Notes: generated from the letters alone by a model not told the origin. 64,000 nucleotides of DNA from Marinomonas communis (GCF_004363305.1 NZ_SNZA01000001.1:274902-338901), one strand, 5' to 3'. Numbered from the stretch's first letter, positions 53,559 to 64,000 are shown. Numbers and translations: made by a program.

Positions 53559-54551
53559 GTGTCAAAAGTTGTTGTATGTGCCCTGTATAAATTCGTTCAG
53601 CTTGATAACTATGAAGAGTTGCGCGAACCCCTTCGTCAAACCCTTGAAGATAACGGTATTCGCGGTACATTGCTGCTAGCGAAAGAGGGTATCAATGGTA
53701 CGGTTGCGGGCAGCCGTGAAGGCATTGATGCTATGTTAGCTTGGTTAGATCAGCAGCCGGGCCTTGAAAACATCGTATACAAAGAGTCATACGATGAGGG
53801 TATGCCGTTTTACCGAACTAAAGTTAAGCTGAAAAAAGAAATCGTAACCATGGGTGTTGAAGGTATTGATCCACGTAAAGTGGTCGGTACCTACGTTAAG
53901 CCGAAAGATTGGAACGCACTGATTTCAGATCCTGATGTAGTATTGATTGATACACGTAATGATTACGAATTCCAAATCGGTACGTTTGAGAACGCGGTTA
54001 ACCCTAAAACTGATACCTTCCGCGAGTTCCCTCAGTACGTTAAAGAAAACCTTGATCCAGAGAAGAACAAGAAAGTTGCTATGTTCTGTACAGGTGGTAT
54101 TCGTTGTGAAAAATCCACTGCTTACTTGAAAGAGCAAGGTTTTGAGGAAGTTTACCACCTTGAAGGCGGTATCCTTAAATACCTAGAAGAAGTGCCTGAA
54201 GAAGACACTATGTGGAAAGGTGAGTGTTTCGTGTTCGATAACCGTGTATCGGTAAACCATAAGCTTGAGAAAGGTGAATACGACCAGTGCCATGCTTGCC
54301 GTATGCCAATCACTGAAGAAGAAAAGCAGGATGAGCGCTTTGAACAGGGCGTGAGCTGTCCACATTGCTTCGATAAGTACACAGATGAGCAGCGCCGTCG
54401 TTTTGTTGAGCGTGAGCGTCAAGTTCAGCTTGCAAAAGAGCGTGGTGAAGCTCATATTGGCGCAGAAGTTGTCGATGCAGTGGAAAAACACCGTCGTGAA
54501 AAAGAGCTTGAGCGTGAGCGTCAGCGTCAAGCAGGTCAACAAGCAAACTAA
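53559..54551 (+). CDS. trhO: tRNA uridine(34) hydroxylase TrhO (YceA, rhodanese-fold)
   Basis: A 330-residue TrhO, which hydroxylates tRNA U34 to ho5U independently of oxygen. It has an N-terminal ferredoxin-like domain ([16 protein letters not shown]) and a rhodanese domain with the active Cys in [12 protein letters not shown] Cys-rich/charged C-terminal extension includes CHACRMP and CPHC. The GTG start at 53559 has AGGAG eight bases upstream. Confidence 0.93.
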   Translation: MSKVVVCALYKFVQLDNYEELREPLRQTLEDNGIRGTLLLAKEGINGTVAGSREGIDAMLAWLDQQPGLENIVYKESYDEGMPFYRTKVKLKKEIVTMGVEGIDPRKVVGTYVKPKDWNALISDPDVVLIDTRNDYEFQIGTFENAVNPKTDTFREFPQYVKENLDPEKNKKVAMFCTGGIRCEKSTAYLKEQGFEEVYHLEGGILKYLEEVPEEDTMWKGECFVFDNRVSVNHKLEKGEYDQCHACRMPITEEEKQDERFEQGVSCPHCFDKYTDEQRRRFVERERQVQLAKERGEAHIGAEVVDAVEKHRREKELERERQRQAGQQAN

Positions 54552-54570
54552 TTGCTTATGTGATATTTCA

Positions 54571-54598
54571 AAAGGGTCAGCGAATGCTGGCCCTTTTT
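54571..54598 (+). terminator. Terminator of trhO
   Basis: AAAGGGTCAGC and GCTGGCCCTT flank GAAT and are followed by a T-run. Confidence 0.88.
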
Positions 54599-54706
54599 GC
54601 ATTTTGGTACTAATCGCATTCCTTTTTGGGCTGAAAAAGCTTAAAATTCAGTAAATTATCCACTGTGCTGTTGAATGCAGCCCCAGTCATCACCAGATTA
54701 CATTGC

Positions 54707-56902
54707 ATGAGCTATCAAGTACTCGCACGAAAATGGCGTCCGCAAACCTTCCTAGAAATGGCAGGTCAAGATCACGTATTACAAGCCTTAGTTAATGCTT
54801 TGCGCCAACAGCGCTTGCATCACGCTTACTTGTTCACGGGAACTCGTGGTGTGGGTAAAACCACCATTGCGCGTATTTTTGCTAAATGTCTGAATTGTGA
54901 AACCAATGGCATTTCACCGGAGCCGTGTGGTGAGTGTGATAGTTGCCGCGAAATTGCTGAAGGTCGCTTTGTCGATTTGATCGAAGTCGATGCGGCATCT
55001 CGAACTAAGGTGGAAGACACCCGCGAACTACTTGAGAATGTTCAATACGCACCGACTCGTGGTCGATTTAAAGTCTACCTGATAGACGAAGTGCACATGC
55101 TTTCGACACACTCTTTTAACGCTTTATTAAAAACGTTAGAAGAACCACCAGAACACGTTAAGTTTTTGCTGGCGACAACTGACCCACAAAAACTACCCGT
55201 GACGATCTTGTCTCGATGTTTGCAGTTCAACTTGAAGAATATGTCGGCACAGCGTGTCGTTGATTATCTGCAAAAGGTATTAACAACAGAGCAAGTGAGC
55301 TTTGATCAACCTGCATTGTGGCAAATAGGCCAAGCAGCCAACGGCAGTATGCGTGATGCTTTGAGTCTCACCGATCAGGCAATCGCCTTTGGTGATGGTC
55401 AAATCACCGAGACTGGTGTTACCTCTATGCTAGGTTTGGTGAATCAAAGCCAGATCCTTGCACTGCTTGAGTCAGTGGCAGCGAAAGATGCCGCACAAAC
55501 CCTTCAAAAAATTGAAGCACTAGCTGACTATCAGCCAGATTTTGTTTCAATATGTGGCGCTATGTTGGATTCACTGCACCGTGTTGCGATTGAGCAGCAA
55601 GTACCAGGGGTGTTGCAAGATCAGATAGGCGATCTGGCTCGAATAAAGCATATTGCGCAAACGGTTTCACCTGAAGAAGTTCAAGTGATGTATCAAAGCT
55701 TGTTGGTTGGGCGTAAAGATTTGCCGCTTTCGCATTCGATAAAGTCTGGCTTTGAAATGCTTATGCTAAGGTTGATCGCGTTCCGTCCTGCCAATGCAAT
55801 GGCTGTTCGTTATGATGCGCCTCCAGCTCCAGCTCCAGCTCCAGCTCCTGAGCGCTTGGCCACATCGTCTTCACCTGCTGATGTGACGCAAGAGAACACT
55901 CCATTAGCGGCGCCTATGGTCGAACAACATAAGACCAAAGAAACTGTCGATGTGCCTGATAGCATTGATGAACAAAGCTCATTGGCAAGTAGTGACTCGC
56001 TTGAATCTCAGGGAGCAGCTGAATCGGAACCGAATACGCTAACTGCTGAGAGTATCAATGGTGCTGCGGTGGTCGATGAAGAAATCGAAACAACGCCTCC
56101 GCAAGAAAACACAATGGACGCTTCACCCCCAGTAATTGATGAGCCTTCATATGATGGTGTGCCGCCATGGGATGAGTCACTACCAGACAGCTCGCAAAAT
56201 ACGACAGCTATGCAATCTGTTGATGCGGTCGACAATGTGACAGCTGAAACGCCAGCACCGTCTACTAAAGCATCTGGCATTGACCCCGCTGAGCGCTTGT
56301 CCAGAATGTTGCATGATGATTCGAATGATATGGACGATGAGGAAAGCGATGAAGAGGCCGATGAGCGCGCCATCGCAGAAACGGAAGATCCTTATGCAAC
56401 GGCGGCTAATTTGGTTGAGGCGGTAAATGAAAAGCCTTCGCTAATTGATAAGCATCCAGATACCGTTGCACAGCCTGCGCTAGCGATGCCTTTGCCAGAA
56501 ATCGCACATTTTAAAGATATGACCATGAATTTATGGTGGTTAGTAGCGCCTCGGTTGAAATTAACGGGCTTAGTACAAAATATAGTTATGAACTCTTGTT
56601 TGATGGATGCATCGGAACAGGGGCTTAGATTACAGGTGCCATTAGAATACGGACACATGCTTAATCAGGCACGTTATGAACAAATTCAACGTGAGTTGTC
56701 CGGTTTCTTTGAGGTACATGTACCGCTGATCATTGACACACTTGAGGAAGTCCAAGGTGTTACAGCGGAAGAATTTGCGGCAAGCAAGCGTGCAGAAGCA
56801 TTGCAGGCAGCCATTACACATTTGAATAATCATCCCATCGTACAAGCTTTGGCTAGTACGATGGGAGGGCAAGTTATATACGACACTGTTAAAGTGAAAG
56901 CC
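54707..56902 (+). CDS. dnaX: DNA polymerase III subunits gamma/tau
   Basis: A 732-residue clamp-loader protein. Walker A is [11 protein letters not shown] near 45, the zinc Cys residues are in CLNCET and CGECDSC, Walker B is LIDEVHML and the sensor-1 SRC is in LSRCLQF. A Pro-Ala hexanucleotide repeat (CCAGCT four times, 55823-55846) precedes an acidic linker of about 250 residues and then the C-terminal tau domain. I saw no A-AAA-AAG slippery site, so a frameshift-made gamma form is not supported. The ATG at 54707 ([12 protein letters not shown]) is the family-usual start. Confidence 0.95.
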
Positions 56903-56925
56903 TAGTTAGAATATTGGAGAGAGTT

Positions 56926-57252
56926 ATGTTTAAAGGTGGTATGGGCAACATGATGCGCCAAGCGCAGAAAATGCAAGAAAATATGCAAAAAGCCCAAGAA
57001 GAAATCGGCAACATGGAAGTAGAAGGCCAAGCAGGTGCTGGCCTAGTTAAAGTGACTATGACAGGTCGTCATGATGTAAAACGCGTTTCTATTGATGATT
57101 CTTTGTTTGAAGATGACAAAGAAATGCTTGAAGACCTAATCGCAGCAGCGATTAATGATGCTGTGCGTAACATCGAAACAGCTTCTAAAGACAAAATGTC
57201 TGAAGCAACGGCGGGTATGCCAATTCCTCCTGGCTTCAAAATGCCATTCTAA
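56926..57252 (+). CDS. ybaB: Nucleoid-associated protein YbaB/EbfC
   Basis: A 108-residue YbaB/EbfC-family DNA-binding protein ([17 protein letters not shown] start, [12 protein letters not shown] end). GGAGAG precedes the ATG. It is in the conserved dnaX-ybaB-recR order and probably helps target RecR or organise DNA. Confidence 0.95.
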   Translation: MFKGGMGNMMRQAQKMQENMQKAQEEIGNMEVEGQAGAGLVKVTMTGRHDVKRVSIDDSLFEDDKEMLEDLIAAAINDAVRNIETASKDKMSEATAGMPIPPGFKMPF

Positions 57253-57266
57253 TTGGAGATAGGTGC

Positions 57267-57860
57267 TTGTTTAGTCCGTTAATTAAAGAACTCATTGAAT
57301 CTTTGCGATGCCTACCAGGTGTAGGTCCAAAGTCTGCTCAGAAAATGGCGTTGTACCTTTTGGAACGTGATTCTCAAGGCGCTGACCGCTTAGCGGCTTC
57401 ACTTCGTTCCGCTTTAGACAAGGTAGGGCGATGCCAACAATGTCGAACTTTAACGGAAGATAACTTGTGTCCAATTTGCGCTGATGACCAGCGTAATCAG
57501 CAACGACTCTGCATTGTGGAAACGCCAGCAGATGTTATTGCAATCGAAAGTACTAAGCAGTTTGACGGCTTATATTTTGTTCTTCTAGGGCATCTGTCTC
57601 CGATTGATGGGATTGGCCCAGAAGAACTTGGTTTGGACCGTCTTGAAATGCTTTGTAAAGAGCAAGGTGTCGAAGAAGTCATCATCGCGACTAATAGTAC
57701 GGTCGAAGGTGAGGCGACATGCCACTATATTGCTCAACTCCTTAAGCCAAATGGTATTGACGTAAGCCGCATAGCCCAAGGTGTGCCGATGGGTGGTGAG
57801 TTGGAATACGTTGATGGTAATACCTTGGCTCTGGCACTTGAAGGTCGGAAGAAACTCTAA
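57267..57860 (+). CDS. recR: Recombination protein RecR
   Basis: A 197-residue RecR with an N-terminal HhH ([15 protein letters not shown]), a C4 zinc finger ([16 protein letters not shown]) and a C-terminal Toprim domain. It starts at TTG (57267), following GGAGATAGG. It acts in the RecFOR pathway. The rnd gene begins two bases after its stop. Confidence 0.95.
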   Translation: MFSPLIKELIESLRCLPGVGPKSAQKMALYLLERDSQGADRLAASLRSALDKVGRCQQCRTLTEDNLCPICADDQRNQQRLCIVETPADVIAIESTKQFDGLYFVLLGHLSPIDGIGPEELGLDRLEMLCKEQGVEEVIIATNSTVEGEATCHYIAQLLKPNGIDVSRIAQGVPMGGELEYVDGNTLALALEGRKKL

Positions 57861-57861
57861 C

Positions 57862-59001
57862 ATGGATACTCAAAATCAAAATTTAGACATAGTCTGGGTG
57901 GATACAGATGCTGTCTTGAAAGAGTGGTGTGACTATTGGAGCACTTTACCTTTCGTTGCAGTGGATACGGAGTTTGTTCGTCGAACAACTTATTATCCAG
58001 TCACAGGGTTGATTCAGATTTCTGAGGGCAAAAAAGCAGTACTTATTGATCCGCAAACGATTTCAGATTGGTCTGCTTTACGGGACTTAATGGTGAATGA
58101 AAGCGTTATGAAAGTCTTTCATGCCTGCTCGGAAGATCTTGATGTATTCGATCGCTTGTTAGGTGTTCTGCCTGTGCCTTTTTATGACACTCAAATTGGT
58201 GAAGCTTTCGCCGGTGCTGAGTGGTCTTTAAGCTATGTTAAGTTGGTCAAGGCATACCTAGACATTGACGTGGCAAAAGATGAGACGCGCTCAGATTGGA
58301 CACTACGACCTCTAACCGATGCGCAAAAACGTTATGCGGCGCTGGATGTTATCTATTTGGCAGAAGTTTACCCAATGCAAGTTCAGCGACTACAGAGCAA
58401 AGGCATGTTGGACTGGGTATTGGAAGATTGCGAAAGCCTGAAATGGCAGTATCAACAGAACAATGACCCAGAGCAGAATTGGGACGGTGTCAAAGCGGCA
58501 TGGCGTTTAAGTCCAAAGGGGCTGACACTGCTTAGAATGTTGTTTTTATGGCGTGATGAGCGTGCTCGTCAAGATGATTTGCCCAAAGGGCAAGTTCTAA
58601 AAGATCGCTCTTTATGGGCAATCGCTAAATTCATGCCGGACAGCGCAAGAAGCTTAGGTAAAGTGGAAGACGTAACGCCAAAACAAGTGCGCCTATACGC
58701 TGATGTTGTGTTAGAGAAAGTTGCTTGTGTGAATGAACTAAGCGCTGATGAGTTTCAAAATCCATTGCCGGCGCCATTGCCATCGGATGCTGGGGACTTA
58801 TCTAAAGCGATTCGCAGCTACTTAAAAGAGTTGGCACAAACATTTTCTATTGCTCCTGAAGTGGTATTGAAACGCAAATTGCTCGACCCGTTATTGCGTC
58901 ATATTTATGAAGGTTCACCGATGGACTGGTCGAATCCAGCTTTTAATGGTTGGCGTCAAGATAAGGTTATTAAGCCTTTGTTAGAAAAATTCGCCAAGTA
59001 A
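57862..59001 (+). CDS. rnd: Ribonuclease D
   Basis: A 379-residue DEDD-type 3'-5' exoribonuclease. The catalytic acids are in [10 protein letters not shown] (exo I), [11 protein letters not shown] (exo II) and [15 protein letters not shown] (exo III, Y-type), and HRDC domains follow. It trims tRNA 3' ends. The start is one base after recR, so the genes are coupled. Confidence 0.94.
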   Translation: MDTQNQNLDIVWVDTDAVLKEWCDYWSTLPFVAVDTEFVRRTTYYPVTGLIQISEGKKAVLIDPQTISDWSALRDLMVNESVMKVFHACSEDLDVFDRLLGVLPVPFYDTQIGEAFAGAEWSLSYVKLVKAYLDIDVAKDETRSDWTLRPLTDAQKRYAALDVIYLAEVYPMQVQRLQSKGMLDWVLEDCESLKWQYQQNNDPEQNWDGVKAAWRLSPKGLTLLRMLFLWRDERARQDDLPKGQVLKDRSLWAIAKFMPDSARSLGKVEDVTPKQVRLYADVVLEKVACVNELSADEFQNPLPAPLPSDAGDLSKAIRSYLKELAQTFSIAPEVVLKRKLLDPLLRHIYEGSPMDWSNPAFNGWRQDKVIKPLLEKFAK

Positions 59002-59024
59002 ACAGTTACCTTGTGAGACTCATT

Positions 59025-59315
59025 ATGAGCCAAATGATTATTGAAATTTTTCGTTCGTCAAAACGTGATGAAATGTATTTATACGTTGAGAAGCAAAAAG
59101 GTACAAAGGATGTTCCTGAAATGCTGATGGAGCGCTTTGGTAAACCAATCAGTGCAATGACGATGCTTTTAAAGCCAGAGAAAAAACTGGCCCGTGCGAA
59201 CGCTGAAGATGTGATGAAAGCGATTCGTGAGCAAGGCTTTTATTTGCAAATGCCACCTGTTCGCGACGAGTACCTGCTAGATTTATATAAAGCACCAACG
59301 GAAGCTAAGTACTAA
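59025..59315 (+). CDS. ycgL: YcgL domain-containing protein
   Basis: A 96-residue YcgL-family protein ([20 protein letters not shown] start, GFYLQMPP near the end). The ATG at 59025 is preferred over a GTG upstream. It overlaps ycgN by one base. The function is not established. Confidence 0.9.
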   Translation: MSQMIIEIFRSSKRDEMYLYVEKQKGTKDVPEMLMERFGKPISAMTMLLKPEKKLARANAEDVMKAIREQGFYLQMPPVRDEYLLDLYKAPTEAKY

Positions 59316-59800
59316 TGATCGCCAAGCGTTATGAACCCTTTTGGAAAACGACTCCACTGGCACAAATGTCTCCTACGGAGTGGGAGTCTATTTGTGATGG
59401 TTGTGCGAAATGCTGTCTGCAGAAGTTGATGGACGACGATACAGATGAGGTTTATTACACTGATCTTGCCTGTCATCAACTGGACATCAAAGGCTGTCGT
59501 TGTAAAGTTTATGACAAGCGTTTGGAGAAAGTAGAAGGGTGTCTCTCTCTGACACCTCAAGATGTGACTGCGTTTGAGTGGCTTCCAGATACTTGCAGTT
59601 ATCGAGTATTACATGAAACAGGTGACCTTCCGAATTGGCACCCTTTGGTTGTCGGGAGTCATCGCGAAATGATTAGCCAAGGTCTAACCGTAAGTCATTA
59701 CGCGGTTAACGAAAATACTGTTGACGAAGATCGCTGGCAAGAACATATAATCAAATGGGTTCACGGCATGCCGGAGTGCTACGATCCGACCCAAGACTGA
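59315..59800 (+). CDS. ycgN: YcgN-family UPF0260 protein
   Basis: A 161-residue UPF0260/YkgJ-type protein with a Cys-rich CDGCAKCCLQKL start and further Cys at ACHQLDIKGCRCKVY. These could chelate zinc or iron. Its start overlaps ycgL (TAATG), so translation is coupled. The cellular role is unknown. Confidence 0.9.
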   Translation: MIAKRYEPFWKTTPLAQMSPTEWESICDGCAKCCLQKLMDDDTDEVYYTDLACHQLDIKGCRCKVYDKRLEKVEGCLSLTPQDVTAFEWLPDTCSYRVLHETGDLPNWHPLVVGSHREMISQGLTVSHYAVNENTVDEDRWQEHIIKWVHGMPECYDPTQD

Positions 59801-59843
59801 AACCATTAAACATGGTTTAATTCGCCGCCCAAGGAGTATCAAA

Positions 59844-61724
59844 ATGGTGAAACGAAGACAGTTACAAACTTATGTATTATCACTGTTTCTTTTCTTTGTA
59901 CCTTGGGCCTGTGCGGATACCCAATTTCGATTAATCGTCGATGCATCAGGCAGTATGTTGATCAGTGATCCTGATAAGTTAACGTCTGAATCTCTTAAAT
60001 TAATCTCTGACCTCGCACCTGAACAAGAAGCCACCCTCGGAGTATGGCTCTTTGGTGAGCGCGCTCGCGTACTGCTGGCCGAATCTAAAATCAATGCTTC
60101 AACCAAGGCTCGCCTAAATAAAGCAGTAAACAGTTATACGCCAGGTGACCTACAAACCGACCTAGAATCTATTATCAAATTGCTTTTGCAAACACCTGAT
60201 GTAGGTGGTTTAGAGCCAGGCTTTGATCGACACTGGATACTCGTGACCGATGGCATGGTGGATGTCAGTTTAGATGAGGCAGTTAACCAAGCTTCTAGAA
60301 ATCGTATCACTAACGAGCTCGCTACTCAGTTGGCGGAACGTGGGGTGCACTTGCACACGGTTTCGATGACAGGCTACACCGACAAAGAGCTGCTTCAATC
60401 GGTTTCGACGTTGACCAATGCAACACACACCGAAGTAGCCACACCTGATGAGCTGCTTGATACATTTGATCGTATCTTTTCACAGGCCTCACCATCTGAA
60501 GAAGTGCCTTTTGAAGGCAATACTTTTTTCATTGATGAGGCAATTGACGAAGCCACACTGCTCATCTTTCATGATTTAGGTGTTCAACCAAAGATTTTCA
60601 AACCCAATGGTCAACCGCTTGTTTTGACAGAAGCTAATGTCTCTGCAGTCGATGCAGATCATTACCTGCTGGCAACGATTACGAAACCAGCTGTGGGGAC
60701 ATGGCAAGTGGAAGACGTTGACTTAGAACGTAGTAATATCCGTGTCATAACAAAGCTGAGTGCGCAAACCACCAAAGTGGCGCCAGTGTTGTTTGTTAAT
60801 GAGCCGATCTATTCAACAGTTGGCTTGTTTCAAGATGATCAACTGATTAACGATGCTAAAATGTTGGAGTTAGTTGACGTCCATCAGCGATTAAACTTAT
60901 TAAGCGGGGAGAGTAGTAAAGAGCTGATGAAGCGTCCCCTTGATATTGCAAACTATCAGTTCAAGAACAAGATTGACCAAATAACGGATGTAGGTAACTA
61001 CGAGCTGATTTCTGAAGTGGACGGTAAGACTTTCGTTCGTAAATTGAGTCAATTCTTTTCCGTGGCTGCGCCGATCACCTTTGAGGCAGAGCGTCAAAGC
61101 GAAAACCTGGTCTCGTTCTCTGCCAAGCCCACAAACCTTCGATTAAATGTTTTAAGAAGTAACGCGCGTCTTATTTTGACGTCAGCAGATGGTGGTGAGG
61201 AGTCTTTAGAGTTGCCATTGATTGGCGAAGGGTTCTGGCAAAAGATTTACCCAGTGCCGCCAAATAGTACCGTCAGCGCTCATGTGCGATTAATCGGTAT
61301 CACTCAAACGGGCGTTCGATTTGAGTACTCAACACCTTCTTGGTATCTGACCCGTGATGGAGCGGGCAGTGTAACGGTCAGTCGATCTCAACAAGAGCCT
61401 GATACAGCACTTGCAGCGGCCGCAGCAATCAATAGAGACCTCGTTCCTTTGGTTGTAACACCACAAGTGGCTATCGTCTCTGAGTCCGAATTAGACAATG
61501 AGCCTGAGGGAATGAGCAATGAAGAAGATGCAGGCTCAACGGATGAGCCTTTGCCTGAAGCATCAGATGAATCATTAGTTGAAGAAGCTGAAACAAGTCT
61601 ATCCACTACAGACTGGCTGCTTTATGGTGCTCTAAATGGCCTAGGCTTACTGTTATTTATCGGTGGCTATTGGTTATTCCGACGTATTCGGAAAAAACGT
61701 AAACAACTAGTAATAGAAGATTAA
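59844..61724 (+). CDS. Membrane-anchored VWA-domain protein (TIGR03503-like)
   Basis: A 626-residue exported protein with a signal peptide ending PWACA. A VWA domain (MIDAS DASGSM near 32-37, VTDGMV) occupies about 25-215, then beta-rich domains and an acidic linker, and a C-terminal TM (WLLYGALNGLGLLLFIGGYW) with a basic tail. It is probably a periplasmic protein-interaction module of the TIGR03503 type. AAGGAG precedes the ATG. Confidence 0.87.
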   Translation: MVKRRQLQTYVLSLFLFFVPWACADTQFRLIVDASGSMLISDPDKLTSESLKLISDLAPEQEATLGVWLFGERARVLLAESKINASTKARLNKAVNSYTPGDLQTDLESIIKLLLQTPDVGGLEPGFDRHWILVTDGMVDVSLDEAVNQASRNRITNELATQLAERGVHLHTVSMTGYTDKELLQSVSTLTNATHTEVATPDELLDTFDRIFSQASPSEEVPFEGNTFFIDEAIDEATLLIFHDLGVQPKIFKPNGQPLVLTEANVSAVDADHYLLATITKPAVGTWQVEDVDLERSNIRVITKLSAQTTKVAPVLFVNEPIYSTVGLFQDDQLINDAKMLELVDVHQRLNLLSGESSKELMKRPLDIANYQFKNKIDQITDVGNYELISEVDGKTFVRKLSQFFSVAAPITFEAERQSENLVSFSAKPTNLRLNVLRSNARLILTSADGGEESLELPLIGEGFWQKIYPVPPNSTVSAHVRLIGITQTGVRFEYSTPSWYLTRDGAGSVTVSRSQQEPDTALAAAAAINRDLVPLVVTPQVAIVSESELDNEPEGMSNEEDAGSTDEPLPEASDESLVEEAETSLSTTDWLLYGALNGLGLLLFIGGYWLFRRIRKKRKQLVIED

Positions 61725-61727
61725 ACA

Positions 61728-62522
61728 ATGTGTGAGTTACTTGGCATGAGTGCCAATGTCCCTACGGACATCTGCTTCAGTTTTTCTGGTCTACGAGCTC
61801 GTGGCGGTCGTACAGGCCCCCACAAAGATGGTTGGGGCATGGCAATGTATCGTGACAGTAGTGTGTGGTCTATTCATGACCCGAGACCTAGTGCTGACTC
61901 CGATATGGCTGATGTAATGAGCAAGACTTCTCTAAAATGCCATATTGTAATCAGCCATATTCGACAAGCAAATGTTGGCAATGTTTGCTTACCTAATACT
62001 CATCCTTTCAGTCGTCTCTTGTGGGATACAACATGGAGCTATGCTCACAACGGCCAGCTTGATACCCCTCAAAGTCTGACATTGCTGACCCATTATCCTT
62101 TGGGGACAACCGATTCTGAGCGCGCGTTTTGTTGGTTGATTGAGCAGCTGCTGGCGAAGTTCGGAGATCAAATGCCAGAGCTTGAAGAGCTAACGGCATT
62201 TCTCGGTGAGCAATGTGACCGCTTAAGGGAAAAGGGTGTGTTCAACATGATGCTCTCCAATGGGCAGTATTTATTTTGCTACTGTACAACCAAGCTTCAC
62301 TGGATAACCCGTCGTGCCCCGTTTAAACCAGCAACACTTTCTGATGAAGATGTCACCATTGATTTCAAAGAAGTCACCACGGACAAAGATGTTGTCACTG
62401 TGATCGCGACACAGCCTCTTACTCATGATGAGACATGGCAGCAAATGCAAGTGGGTGAGATGTGTGTGTTTGATGCGGGTGAGTTGGTGGCTCGAATTGA
62501 ATCAAGGGCGACGGCAGAATGA
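61728..62522 (+). CDS. Class II glutamine amidotransferase (YafJ-like)
   Basis: A 264-residue Ntn-type glutamine amidotransferase with the catalytic Cys2 (MCELLGMSANVP) and the GWGMAMY segment. It lacks an acceptor domain, as in YafJ. It starts four bases after the VWA gene stop. The acceptor substrate is unknown. Confidence 0.88.
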   Translation: MCELLGMSANVPTDICFSFSGLRARGGRTGPHKDGWGMAMYRDSSVWSIHDPRPSADSDMADVMSKTSLKCHIVISHIRQANVGNVCLPNTHPFSRLLWDTTWSYAHNGQLDTPQSLTLLTHYPLGTTDSERAFCWLIEQLLAKFGDQMPELEELTAFLGEQCDRLREKGVFNMMLSNGQYLFCYCTTKLHWITRRAPFKPATLSDEDVTIDFKEVTTDKDVVTVIATQPLTHDETWQQMQVGEMCVFDAGELVARIESRATAE

Positions 62523-62659
62523 ATAAAGCAAAAAAGCTATCAGTATAATAAAGTTAATTGATTTTGTTGTTTGATTGAGTTGCCCTACATTAAAGCTACA
62601 CAGAGCAATTAAGCTCAGCAACGGATTAGGTAGCCGTTATTTAATAAGGGGAATAACTG

Positions 62660-62896
62660 ATGAAACATTACACTTTATATTGCTCAGCTGATAACGAGTT
62701 TTGCAGCATTGCAAAGAACACATTAACACGAAATAACATTGCTTTTGATACGTTAAGTGTTGATACGAATTGCGCGAATGAATCACTAATGCGTGTTTTC
62801 GAAGGGGAAAACAATAAAACTCCAAAAGTTTTTTATGGCGCAGAATACGTTGGTGATCTCGGTGACATCGAGAGACTTTTCAATAGAACAGTCTAA
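62660..62896 (+). CDS. Glutaredoxin-like protein with altered active site
   Basis: A 78-residue thioredoxin-fold protein similar to glutaredoxins. It keeps the cis-Pro (NNKTPKVFY) and the GDLGDIERL turn. The CPYC motif is replaced by DNEFCSIAK, so the first, nucleophilic Cys is lost and only the second remains; another Cys lies at residue 8. AAGGGG precedes the ATG. A terminator follows. Confidence 0.82.
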   Translation: MKHYTLYCSADNEFCSIAKNTLTRNNIAFDTLSVDTNCANESLMRVFEGENNKTPKVFYGAEYVGDLGDIERLFNRTV

Positions 62897-62926
62897 AAAA
62901 AACAGGCTCAATGAGCCTGTTTTTCG
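62895..62926. terminator. Bidirectional terminator between glutaredoxin-like gene and cysK
   Basis: AACAGGCTCA and TGAGCCTGTT form the stem, with A- and T-runs on its two sides. Confidence 0.92.
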
Positions 62927-62947
62927 TTTAAACGATATTAATTCAAA

Positions 62948-63913
62948 TTATTGAACGGTTTCGTTTTCGCTGAACTCGCCTTCAAAAAGCGCTGTTGATA
63001 GATAGCGCTCACCAGAATCTGGTAACACAACCACAATTTTCTTATCAGCAAATTCAGGATCTTTGCTTAGCTTTTCCGCTGCAACCACTGCCGCGCCACA
63101 AGAGATACCGCATAGGATACCTTCTTCACGCATTAGGCGTTTTGCCATGGCAATTGCATTTTCGTTGGTAACTTGTTCAACACGGTCAACAACTGAAAGG
63201 TCAAGATTCTTAGGAACAAAACCTGCACCAATACCTTGTATCTTATGTGGTGCTGGAGTAGGCGTTTCACCGTTAATGGTTTGTGTAATAACAGGTGATG
63301 ACGTTGGTTCTACTGCAACCGAGGTAATGGCTTTACCCTGAGTGTTTTTAATGTAGCGGCTTACACCTGTGATGGTGCCACCTGTACCAACACCCGCTAC
63401 GAACACATCGATTTCACCGTTGGTGTCATTCCAAATTTCTGGGCCAGTGGTTTTCTCATGAATTTCAGGGTTAGCAGGGTTATCAAATTGCTGTAGCAAG
63501 ACAAAGTTAGGGTCTTGTGCAATCTCTTGTGCTTTTTCGATCGCACCTTTCATGCCTTTGGCTGGCTCAGTTAGAACAATGTTAGCGCCCAATGCTTTCA
63601 TGACTTGGCGACGCTCAAGACTCATGCTTGAAGGCATAGTGATGGTGATCGGGTAGCCACGAGCTGCGGCAACGAAACATAATGCAATCCCAGTGTTACC
63701 GCTCGATGGTTCTACCAGTGACTTACCTTTGGTAAGAACGCCACGTTTCTCTGCGTCCCAAACCATGTTCGCACCAATACGGCATTTAACAGAAAATGCA
63801 GGGTTACGGGCTTCAACTTTAGCCCAAATATTGCCGTTACCGATTTGATTAAGTCGCACTAATGGCGTGTTACCAATCGTCAAAGAGTTATCATTAAATA
63901 CTTTTTCAGACAT
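62948..63913 (-). CDS. cysK: Cysteine synthase A (O-acetylserine sulfhydrylase)
   Basis: A 321-residue PLP enzyme making cysteine from O-acetylserine and sulfide. The PLP Lys is K43 in [13 protein letters not shown], the substrate loop is [10 protein letters not shown], and the PLP-phosphate loop is [10 protein letters not shown]. Length and motifs fit CysK. The tail (EFSENETVQ) is normal. Confidence 0.94.
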   Translation of the reverse strand: MSEKVFNDNSLTIGNTPLVRLNQIGNGNIWAKVEARNPAFSVKCRIGANMVWDAEKRGVLTKGKSLVEPSSGNTGIALCFVAAARGYPITITMPSSMSLERRQVMKALGANIVLTEPAKGMKGAIEKAQEIAQDPNFVLLQQFDNPANPEIHEKTTGPEIWNDTNGEIDVFVAGVGTGGTITGVSRYIKNTQGKAITSVAVEPTSSPVITQTINGETPTPAPHKIQGIGAGFVPKNLDLSVVDRVEQVTNENAIAMAKRLMREEGILCGISCGAAVVAAEKLSKDPEFADKKIVVVLPDSGERYLSTALFEGEFSENETVQ

Positions 63914-64000
63914 GGGTCATCCTTATCTTTTACATCAAGCGTTTTAAACGTATTGGATTCTAGTCATTCACTATACCTGCTTCCAGTAGGAGGAGGTAAG

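Noticed and set aside
55497-55512. A-rich run in dnaX as a programmed frameshift site
   Set aside because: The codons are CTT CAA AAA ATT, which do not fit the A-AAA-AAG slippery pattern, and it lies inside the AAA+ domain region.
1-64000. tRNA, rRNA, CRISPR, prophage or toxin-antitoxin genes
   Set aside because: None could be recognised on either strand by reading; a covariance-model or profile search was not possible.

Overview
The window looks like chromosomal DNA of a marine gammaproteobacterium. The moderate-to-low G+C, the dnaX-ybaB-recR and rnd-ycgL-ycgN blocks, the E. coli-type LexA and Fur boxes and the gene repertoire (hydroxyproline catabolism, imelysin iron cluster, phosphonate-type ABC transporter, DcaP-like porin) suggest an Oceanospirillales member, perhaps Marinomonas-like. 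The genus is inference; no rRNA or marker gene was compared. No tRNA, rRNA, CRISPR array, prophage or intact transposase was seen.

Layout. (1) 1-10.3 kb: a trans-4-hydroxy-L-proline catabolic locus. A solute-binding protein, ABC ATPase, two permeases, a FAD-dependent D-amino-acid dehydrogenase and a proline-racemase-family epimerase form one leftward unit ending in a terminator. The deaminase and the partial aldehyde dehydrogenase (cut by the left edge) form a second leftward unit. Divergent from these are two SDR dehydrogenases and a threonine-aldolase-like PLP enzyme. A shared ~15-bp motif lies before all three units and suggests one common regulator. (2) 10.4-18.2 kb: a small exported protein, a GGDEF/EAL protein with a degenerate GGDEF motif, and a Fur-box-headed imelysin / DUF1111 / imelysin / DUF1513 iron cluster. 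(3) 18.2-20.2 kb: a membrane-anchored protein behind two abutting LexA boxes, and a HI0933-type flavoprotein. (4) 20.2-25.1 kb: a decaying region with an IS-end-like repeat cluster, the 3' remnant of an aldo/keto reductase, an MFS exporter, an SDR broken by an in-frame amber codon, a metallophosphoesterase and a divergent LysR gene. (5) 25.2-30.0 kb: zapE, two tandem dienelactone-hydrolase-like proteins with Cys nucleophiles, a divergent LysR gene and a Zn-type glyoxalase I. (6) 30.1-37.8 kb: histidine phosphatase, phnE-phnE-phnC-phnD and an NtrC/PgtB-like two-component system. A sigma-54 promoter and a paired upstream motif connect the regulator to the transporter. (7) 38-43.7 kb: a receiver-only response regulator, an orphan gene, an AraC regulator, a porin and upp-uraA. 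(8) 43.8-54.6 kb: OmpA-like lipid/peptidoglycan-anchoring protein, Ni-type glyoxalase, ndpA, HAD phosphatase, several small hypotheticals, tapT, a DUF1499 protein, TetR, radD, a 2OG-Fe(II) oxygenase and trhO. (9) 54.7-62.5 kb: the housekeeping run dnaX-ybaB-recR-rnd-ycgL-ycgN, then a VWA protein and a glutamine amidotransferase. (10) 62.6-64 kb: a glutaredoxin-like protein with an altered active site, and cysK.

The observations I rate highest are the doubly LexA-boxed membrane protein at 18.2-18.7 kb (a candidate SOS-induced checkpoint protein), the self-contained sigma-54/two-component circuit controlling a phosphonate-type transporter, and the shared operator linking three uncharacterised enzymes to hydroxyproline use.
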